Below the pieces are notes generated by a model that saw nothing but the letters and a program-made list of their open reading frames with translations, was not told the origin of the DNA and did no database searches. Shown piece by piece: positions 58,439-64,000 of a DNA stretch of 64,000 nucleotides; position 1 is the stretch's first letter, and each line of letters opens with the position of its first letter. This DNA is from Thiohalocapsa sp. (GTDB lineage Bacteria > Pseudomonadota > Gammaproteobacteria > Chromatiales > Chromatiaceae): the NCBI GenBank assembly GCA_028277725.1, contig JANQFX010000039.1, positions 1 through 64,000 of the forward strand. Reading direction: 5' to 3'. Both the position numbers and the translations under genes were made by a program.

Positions 58439-59905
58439 TCAGGCGAAGTCGTAGTTGCAGATATCCATCACCCGCCGGCAGATCTCGCGGCCGTAGTCGG
58501 TCCACAGGCCCTGACCCCAATAGCGGTAGCAGCTGGTCTGGCTGGCCATGAGGTGGAACAGGGCGTTGCGATAGCGTTCGTCGTCCGTGGACGTGCCGGG
58601 CGCCAGCACCTTCTCGTTGAACATCACGCTGGCCTCTTCCATGGGGCCGAGGACGTTCTCGTAGCCCTTGACCCAGGACAGGTCGTTGGTCCAGCTGGCG
58701 CCATCCATGTGGAACTGGTGGTCGTCCTTCTTCAGTGCTTCGATCACCTTCGCCAGCTTCTCGGAACCGTCGCCGGGCTGCATGCGCGCCCAGATCTTGC
58801 CCTGCTGCACCGGGCGGATCTCGGTAAAGTCGCCCTCCTTGATGCCCAAGGCAAAGAGGTGCTCGAGGTACTCGCTGGCGTTCATCAGCGGCGTGTCGGT
58901 GCCCGAGGCGTTGTTCACGACCTCGAAGAACTTGGACGGGAACTCGTTCATCATGACGCCGCCGTTCTCGCCGTCGGCGATCTGCGTCACCAGCGGCGGC
59001 ACGGACTTGCCGGCCAGTTCCCAGCGCTCCAGCCCCTTGGCCTCGTACCAGGGCTGCATCTGCGCCACCAGCTTGGTGTCGGAGCCCTGGGTCTTGACGA
59101 TGGCGATGATGCTCGCGCTCTCGCCCTTGGAGTTGGTGCAGGTGAGCCGATGCGGCAGGTGCGGGCGCTGCGGATGCCAGCCGTTGTCGGTCTGCTCGAC
59201 GCTATGCTCCTGCACCAGGACCCACTGGTAGCCGCAGTCCTTCAGGGTCTTGACGAACTCGTAGGCGACGTCCGGGTGGTTGGGTAAGGCCATCTCGGAG
59301 GGCGAGAAGCCGCGCACCCGTTCCAGCGCCTCGAAACCGAAAATGGCCGCGAAGTGGTGCTGGAAGGCCTGCACATGCAGCCTGTAGTCCTGCACCGGGG
59401 TGGAGGGCGCCACCGCATGTCCCCAGGGCATACCGAGCCACTCCACGGCCCAGCTGAACTCGGGGTTCATGGTGATGCCCTTCAACGCATCCACCACATG
59501 GCCCTCGCCCATCTGACGCAGGCCGTAGAGCAGGGTGCCGGAGTACTCCAGCATCACCCGCGGCGACTTGCCCTCGTGGATGAGCTGCGGAATGAACTCA
59601 CCCATGCGCTTGTAGCACCAGACGAAGGCCGGCGCGTTGTAGTTATCGCCGATGCCCTGGTGCTCCATCATGTACTGCAGGTTGCTGATGATGGCGGCGG
59701 TCTCGAGGTCCTGACCGCCGGCGGGAATCAGCGGCTGGTGTTGGTGTAACGCGATGGCGCAGGCGGCACGGATGGCGCCGGAGTCGACACCGCCCGGGGA
59801 GTCGGACAGGCGCTTGTCCCTGCCCCGCGCCATGGCGGCGGCGACGTCGGCCTCGTGCCCGGCGATGTTCGGTAGGCCGTCGATCTGTTCGGGGAACTCG
59901 GACAT
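58439..59905 (-). CDS. Glycoside hydrolase family 57 protein (long form)
   Basis: A 488-residue GH57-type protein. Region 1 is IALHQHQPLIPAGGQD near residue 55; FGFEALERVRGFSPSEMALP is the region-2 type Ser-x-Glu segment; TQIADGENGGVMMNEFPSKF corresponds to the D-G-E-N-G-G region, and SQTSCYRYWGQGLW near the end parallels the 'TSC-x-F-W-G' motif of the other two paralogues. About 55 extra N-terminal residues precede region 1. Likely an alpha-glucan hydrolase or transferase; specificity unknown. ATG at 59905 with GGAG upstream. The gene at 60013-61206 precedes it by 107 bp on the same strand. Confidence 0.85.
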   Translation of the reverse strand: MSEFPEQIDGLPNIAGHEADVAAAMARGRDKRLSDSPGGVDSGAIRAACAIALHQHQPLIPAGGQDLETAAIISNLQYMMEHQGIGDNYNAPAFVWCYKRMGEFIPQLIHEGKSPRVMLEYSGTLLYGLRQMGEGHVVDALKGITMNPEFSWAVEWLGMPWGHAVAPSTPVQDYRLHVQAFQHHFAAIFGFEALERVRGFSPSEMALPNHPDVAYEFVKTLKDCGYQWVLVQEHSVEQTDNGWHPQRPHLPHRLTCTNSKGESASIIAIVKTQGSDTKLVAQMQPWYEAKGLERWELAGKSVPPLVTQIADGENGGVMMNEFPSKFFEVVNNASGTDTPLMNASEYLEHLFALGIKEGDFTEIRPVQQGKIWARMQPGDGSEKLAKVIEALKKDDHQFHMDGASWTNDLSWVKGYENVLGPMEEASVMFNEKVLAPGTSTDDERYRNALFHLMASQTSCYRYWGQGLWTDYGREICRRVMDICNYDFA

Positions 59906-60012
59906 GTGGGTCTCCTCAAGGGACTCAGAAGCGTTCAAAGGGGTTGGGTATCGATCCGACTCGCATCAACAGGACATGGCCCGGGGAACACGGACTGGTG
60001 TCGCGCGACGGG

Positions 60013-61206
60013 TCAGGAGGCCGCCGCGCCCAGGCGCGCCTCGGCCTCCGCCAGCGCGTGCTCGCTCGCATCGAGGTCGGAGATTGCCCGGTCCACCCAG
60101 GCGTCGCCCCAAAAGACGTTGCAGCTGGTTTCTGCTCGGAGCAGCCGCCAGCGAGCCTCCTCGATGATCGCGGCCAATGCGTTGTCGTCCGCCGCAGTCT
60201 CCGCGGCCTCGGCCGTCGCGGCGTGCAGCCTGGCGCTGATGTGGGCGCAGCGGGCGATGGTGCGGCGCTGGGCATCGGAGCCGGTCCATTGGGTGAAGCC
60301 GCGCCCGTGATGCCAACCGGTGTTCCAGGCGGCGGTCTTCACCGTCACCTCTCCGTGGGCGCCGTAGCGGTCCAGGTAGTCGTGGATGAAGGTCGGGCGC
60401 ACGCTCGCCGCGTCGTCGCGGATGCGCTCCAGCCAGGGCAGGTAGAGGGCGCTCCAGTAGTTGGCACCCTCGGTGACGTTGCGAAACCAGCCGCCGTTCT
60501 CGCCGTCAGTCGCAGTGGTCACCAGGGGCTCGAAGTCACACCAGCGCGTGCGGTCGGCGACCTCGGCAAGGAACCAGTCCAGGTCCATGCCGGACTCCTG
60601 GGCGTCGGAGAGTTCGCGGTCGCGCACCACGACGGTGATCTCCTCGCCACCATGGCGCGCGATGTGCGGCCGATAGCGCAGCTCCGACCAGGTCATCTGG
60701 CCCACGGGCTCCACGTGCTCGCTGTCCACGACCACATAGCGATAGCCGAAGCGCTTGAGCAGCGGGATCAGCGCCATGGAGAAGCCCATCTCCGGCGGCC
60801 AGAAGCCCTGGAATCGATCGCGCCAGAACAGGTGTCGCGCCTGCGCCTGCCAACGCTCCAGGTGCAGGTCGCGATCCGCCGGTGGGATGAGCGGCAGCAC
60901 CGGGTGGTAGTAGCCGGTGCCGAGGATGTCGAAGAGCTCGGTATTCTGCAGGTGCCAGAGCAGTTTGCCGCAGTCCACCGTGCCATAGACCCGCTCCTGG
61001 AAGCCGGGGCTGGACAGGGTCTCGAGCAGGGTGCCGGACATGGACAGGTGCACTCGCGCCAGATCCTCCTGGCCCCAGAGGCTGCGCGGGATGCGATCCA
61101 GCGCGAACAGGATCTCCTTGGCCTCCCAGTCGGCGTGCTCCAGCAGGTGCTCCAGGTTGCCTGGCGGTTGGTGCAGGTTGAGCACCAGGGCGTGATGGGC
61201 TGGCAT
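60013..61206 (-). CDS. Glycoside hydrolase family 57 protein (short form)
   Basis: A 397-residue GH57 protein. LVLNLHQPPGNLEHLLEHAD (region 1), GFWPPEMGFSMALIPLLKRF (region 2), TTATDGENGGWFRNVTEG and AETSCNVFWGDAW closely parallel the protein at 22954-24435, so the two are paralogues; this one lacks the Pro/Ala-rich C-terminal tail. It forms a tandem pair with the long-form GH57 downstream on the same strand. Probable role in glycogen remodelling. Confidence 0.88.
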   Translation of the reverse strand: MPAHHALVLNLHQPPGNLEHLLEHADWEAKEILFALDRIPRSLWGQEDLARVHLSMSGTLLETLSSPGFQERVYGTVDCGKLLWHLQNTELFDILGTGYYHPVLPLIPPADRDLHLERWQAQARHLFWRDRFQGFWPPEMGFSMALIPLLKRFGYRYVVVDSEHVEPVGQMTWSELRYRPHIARHGGEEITVVVRDRELSDAQESGMDLDWFLAEVADRTRWCDFEPLVTTATDGENGGWFRNVTEGANYWSALYLPWLERIRDDAASVRPTFIHDYLDRYGAHGEVTVKTAAWNTGWHHGRGFTQWTGSDAQRRTIARCAHISARLHAATAEAAETAADDNALAAIIEEARWRLLRAETSCNVFWGDAWVDRAISDLDASEHALAEAEARLGAAAS

Positions 61207-61409
61207 GGCAATAGGTCTCGGCTCAATGCTGCGGCGCGGACACCGTCATGATAGCGGAAGCCGTGGGGGTTCCGACCACCGGCGCTCGCAACGCGTCGGG
61301 AGGCCCAGGCGGGCTCGAAAACACACCCCAGCACCCGCCACAACGCTTGAGCCCACGCGCCGGGAGCGCAACCTTCTTGGGTCGAATGTCCTCGATACCC
61401 AGCGCCCCC

Positions 61410-61646
61410 ATGCAACGCGTCATCATCGATCCCGAATCCAAGTCCCTCGACGAGCGGTTCGCGCTGGTCAAGGCCGCCAATCGCCGCCGCGGGCGCTTCC
61501 CGGAGGCCTGCGTGACCCTGGTCGAGTCCGAAGAGGCGGCCCGCGCCGGTCGCGACGATGCGGGGCAGGTGCACCCGGCGCTGGTCTACGGCCCGTCCAG
61601 CTCGTCCGAGGGGCAGCGGCTCTACTACCTGGTGCGCTGGCTCTGA
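61410..61646 (+). CDS. Small conserved-looking protein of unknown function
   Basis: A 78-residue soluble protein, MQRVIIDPESKSLDERFALV, with a basic middle (AANRRRGRFPEACVTLVES) and an ending QRLYYLVRWL. I do not recognise the family. It stops 2 nt before the ABC ATPase start, so the genes are probably co-translated. An ATG at 61386 would add eight residues; neither start has a strong ribosome-binding site. It lies divergent from the GH57 pair. Confidence 0.65.
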   Translation: MQRVIIDPESKSLDERFALVKAANRRRGRFPEACVTLVESEEAARAGRDDAGQVHPALVYGPSSSSEGQRLYYLVRWL

Positions 61647-61648
61647 AC

Positions 61649-62356
61649 ATGGACGCGACGACCACAGCGGCCCTGGCCGTCGAGGGGCTGGGCAAGTCCT
61701 ACGCCGAGGGCAACCAGCGGCGCACCGTGCTCGCGGACGTCAGCTTCGAGGTCGCTCCGGGGGAGTGCGTTGCGCTGCTCGGGCGCTCGGGCTCCGGCAA
61801 GTCCACGCTGCTGAATCTGCTCGCCGGCATCGACCAGCCCGACGCGGGCGACGTGCGCATCATGGGCCAGAGCGTCACGGCCATGGGAGAACCTGCGCTG
61901 ACGCTGCTGCGGCGCCGGCACATCGGCTTCATCTACCAGTTCTTCAATCTGATCCCGACCCTGACCGTCGCCGAGAACCTGTCCCTGCCGCTGGAGCTCA
62001 ACGGCGCCCGGGCGGCACGGCGACGCGAGCGCATCGCCGAGCTGCTCGGCAAGGTGGGGCTGGACGGCCGCGAGGGCGCCTTTCCCGACCAGCTCTCCGG
62101 CGGCGAACAGCAGCGCGTGGCCATCGCCCGCGCCATCATCCACGAGCCCGCGCTGGTGCTGGCCGACGAGCCCACTGGCAACCTGGACGCCCAGACCGGC
62201 CACCGGGTTCTGGAGCTCTTGGCGCACCTGTTCCGCGACGAGGGCCACACGCTGATCCTCGTGACCCACAGCCGGGAGGTCTCCGAGATCGCGGATCGCA
62301 TCTTCGCGGTGGACCAGGGTCGGTTGTCGGAACACACCGAGTCGCTGTCGTGGTGA
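61649..62356 (+). CDS. ABC transporter ATP-binding protein (LolD/MacB type)
   Basis: A 235-residue ATPase with Walker A ALLGRSGSGKSTLLNLLAG, the Q-loop in IGFIYQFFNLIPTLTVAEN, signature DQLSGGEQQRVAIARAI and Walker B LVLADEPTGNLDAQTGHRVL followed by the His switch in VTHSREV. This is the LolD/FtsE/MacB clade, whose members power substrate extraction from the membrane through FtsX-like permeases, not transport through the bilayer. Start chosen at 61649, 2 nt after the preceding stop; longer in-frame forms overlap that gene. The permease gene follows 7 nt later. Confidence 0.92.
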   Translation: MDATTTAALAVEGLGKSYAEGNQRRTVLADVSFEVAPGECVALLGRSGSGKSTLLNLLAGIDQPDAGDVRIMGQSVTAMGEPALTLLRRRHIGFIYQFFNLIPTLTVAENLSLPLELNGARAARRRERIAELLGKVGLDGREGAFPDQLSGGEQQRVAIARAIIHEPALVLADEPTGNLDAQTGHRVLELLAHLFRDEGHTLILVTHSREVSEIADRIFAVDQGRLSEHTESLSW

Positions 62357-62363
62357 GGGGCTG

Positions 62364-64000
62364 ATGGTGCCGAACGCGCACTGGTCGATCCCGCTGTTGC
62401 CGGCGGCGCTGATCGCCGCCAGCCGCCGCTACCTCACCCGCCACCCCTGGCAGACCTGGTTGTCGATCGTCGGCATCGCGCTCGGCGTCGCCGTGGTCAT
62501 CGCCGTCGACCTCGCCAACGAGAGCGCGCGGCGGGGCTTCCGCCTGTCCGTGGAGCAAGTCGCCGGCCCCGCGACGCACCAGATCGAGTCTGCGGACGGG
62601 CGCATACCGGTTGCCATCTACGCGCGACTCCGCCTCGATCACCGCCTGCGGCTGGCCACGCCGGTGATCGAGGCACCCGTGCGCATCGGCGAGCGCAGCA
62701 TCACGCTGCTCGGGCTGGACTTGATTGCCGCCGCACCCATGCGGCCAGCGCTCCTTGCCGGTGCCTGGGCCGGCAACGCGGCCGGTCCCGATGGCGCCGT
62801 GGACCTGGCGGCGACGCTGATCCGGCTGCTCTCGAAGCCGGACACGTTGTTGCTATCGGCGACGGACGCGGCGGCCGTCGGCGCCGAGCGCGGCGACCCG
62901 ATCGAGGTCGAGATCGGCCGCGACGCCGTGGCCATGCACGTCGCCGGCGTGCTGCCGGACCAGCAGGGCCAAACCTTCGGCGGACTGGCCATCGCCGACA
63001 TCGCCACGGCGCAGGCCGTGCTCGGCACGCCCGACAGCGTCGAGCGCATCGATCTGATCCTGACCGACGCCGAGGCGACCCGACTCGCCGCGGCCTTGCC
63101 CGAGGGGCTGCGTCTGGCCACCACCGCCCAGCGCACCAACGCCCTGGCGCAGATGACGCGCGCCTTCCACACCAACCTGACGGCCATGAGCCTGCTGGCG
63201 CTGCTGGTGGGCGGCTACATCGTCTACAACACCATGACCTTCGCGGTGCTGCAGCGCCGATCCCTGCTCGGCACCCTGCGCATGCAGGGCGTGACGCGCG
63301 CCCAGCTGTTCGCGCTGGTCCTCGCCGAGGCCCTGGTGTTGGCGGCGGCCGGCGCGCTGCTCGGCGTGCTGACGGGCATCGCCGTCGGCGCCGGGCTGGT
63401 GCAGCTGGTGACGCGCACCATCAACGACGTCTATTTCCAGCTCAATGTGCGCAGCCTGCACCTGGATTGGCTGTCCCTGTCCAAGGGCATCGGGCTCGGC
63501 ATCGGCGTGACCCTGCTCGCGGCCCTGGGCCCGGCGCTGGAGGCGGCGCGCTCGCAGCCGCGCGACGTCATTCGCCGCACCCTGGTCGAACAGCGCGGCC
63601 GGCGCCTGCTGCCCTGGCTGGCGGCGGGCGGCGTCGCCGTCATCCTGCTCGGCCTGGTGCTGATCCCGCTCTCGGGGCGGTCCATGACCTGGGGCTTCGC
63701 GGCGCTGTTTCTGGTGATCGTCGGCGCAAGCCTCTGTATGCCGCTGGTGGTGCGGCTCATCGCCGCACTGACCACGCCCCTGTTCGGTGGCCTGTTCGGC
63801 AGCGTCGGACGCCTGGCGGCGCGGGGCATCACGGCCAGCATCACCCGCTCCGGCCTCGCGGTCGCGGCGCTGGCGGTGGCGGTGGCCGCCACCGTCGGCG
63901 TCGGCATCATGATCGGCAGCTTCCGCGCCAGCGTCTCAGACTGGTTGGAACACACCCTCTCCAGCGACATCTACATCGCCACCGACGACGGCGGCGGCGC
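62364..64000 (+). CDS. FtsX-like ABC transporter permease (runs off the right edge)
   Basis: The frame is open for 545 codons to the end of the window. The start MVPNAHWSIPLLPAALIAAS is followed by a first helix (WLSIVGIALGVAVVIAVDLA), a periplasmic domain of about 200 residues, then three helices at about 275-400 typical of an FtsX domain (TLRMQGVTRAQLFALVLAEA). A second set of helices begins near residue 415 (LPWLAAGGVAVILLGLVLIP), so this is a two-FtsX-domain permease of about 840 residues when complete. With its ATPase it probably exports a lipoprotein or lipid. The final part is outside the window. Confidence 0.88.
   Translation, partial: MVPNAHWSIPLLPAALIAASRRYLTRHPWQTWLSIVGIALGVAVVIAVDLANESARRGFRLSVEQVAGPATHQIESADGRIPVAIYARLRLDHRLRLATPVIEAPVRIGERSITLLGLDLIAAAPMRPALLAGAWAGNAAGPDGAVDLAATLIRLLSKPDTLLLSATDAAAVGAERGDPIEVEIGRDAVAMHVAGVLPDQQGQTFGGLAIADIATAQAVLGTPDSVERIDLILTDAEATRLAAALPEGLRLATTAQRTNALAQMTRAFHTNLTAMSLLALLVGGYIVYNTMTFAVLQRRSLLGTLRMQGVTRAQLFALVLAEALVLAAAGALLGVLTGIAVGAGLVQLVTRTINDVYFQLNVRSLHLDWLSLSKGIGLGIGVTLLAALGPALEAARSQPRDVIRRTLVEQRGRRLLPWLAAGGVAVILLGLVLIPLSGRSMTWGFAALFLVIVGASLCMPLVVRLIAALTTPLFGGLFGSVGRLAARGITASITRSGLAVAALAVAVAATVGVGIMIGSFRASVSDWLEHTLSSDIYIATDDGGG

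Overview
The window is a GC-rich stretch of a gammaproteobacterial chromosome, most likely from a phototrophic or chemolithoautotrophic purple sulfur bacterium of the order Chromatiales. This is inferred from gene content: a form II RuBisCO (cbbM) followed by cbbQ, a Calvin-type tkt-gap-pgk-pyk-fba cluster, polyhydroxybutyrate genes (phaB and a phasin), a large glycogen set (glgA, glgX, three GH57 proteins, a DUF4912 protein) and a Ycf49-like membrane protein. No rRNA, tRNA, CRISPR array or prophage was seen.

Layout. 0-2.5 kb: cbbM, a terminator-like hairpin and the first codons of cbbQ on the minus strand, preceded by about 0.9 kb of non-coding DNA holding a 249-bp inverted-repeat element. 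2.5-8 kb: lipocalin, Ycf49-like protein, a possible 36-residue peptide, an orphan membrane protein, a Slp lipoprotein, and an unusual ZIP-type transporter with two cyclic-nucleotide-binding-like domains in its central loop. 8-9.6 kb: phaB and phasin with a PhaR-like operator in the phasin promoter. 9.6-13.5 kb: pqiABC. 13.5-17.3 kb: a plastic region with an IS91-type transposase relic and a three-gene, defence-like operon (an apparent HsdR/PtuA chimera, an HNH nuclease, an AlbA_2/Schlafen-type ATP-binding protein). 17.5-20 kb: a GNAT acetyltransferase with a PhaR-like operator, and pabB. 20-27.7 kb: glgA, a DUF4912 protein, GH57, glgX and a Crp/Fnr regulator. 27.7-32 kb: a decayed RND efflux system with an IS1634-type relic at its truncated end, and a divergent TetR regulator. 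32-39.4 kb: DUF5996, a peroxiredoxin-like protein, PhoX phosphatase, a phytase-like esterase, a Rieske-domain relic and polyphosphate kinase 2. 39.6-48 kb: the Calvin/glycolysis cluster and a thioredoxin-like protein. 48-57 kb: metK, cti, ileS and mqo. 57-64 kb: higBA, two more GH57 proteins, a small conserved protein and an ABC transporter whose permease runs off the window.

The genes describe carbon fixation feeding two reserves, glycogen and PHB, plus phosphate scavenging and polyphosphate turnover. The most notable non-coding signals are a 159-bp palindromic repeat present twice (after the gene at 4.65-5.19 kb and after metK), whose central hairpin keeps pairing despite different stem sequence, and a shared 12-nt operator core linking the phasin and GNAT promoters. 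The most notable coding oddities are the ZIP/CNB fusion, the chimeric defence-like operon and the broken RND pump.
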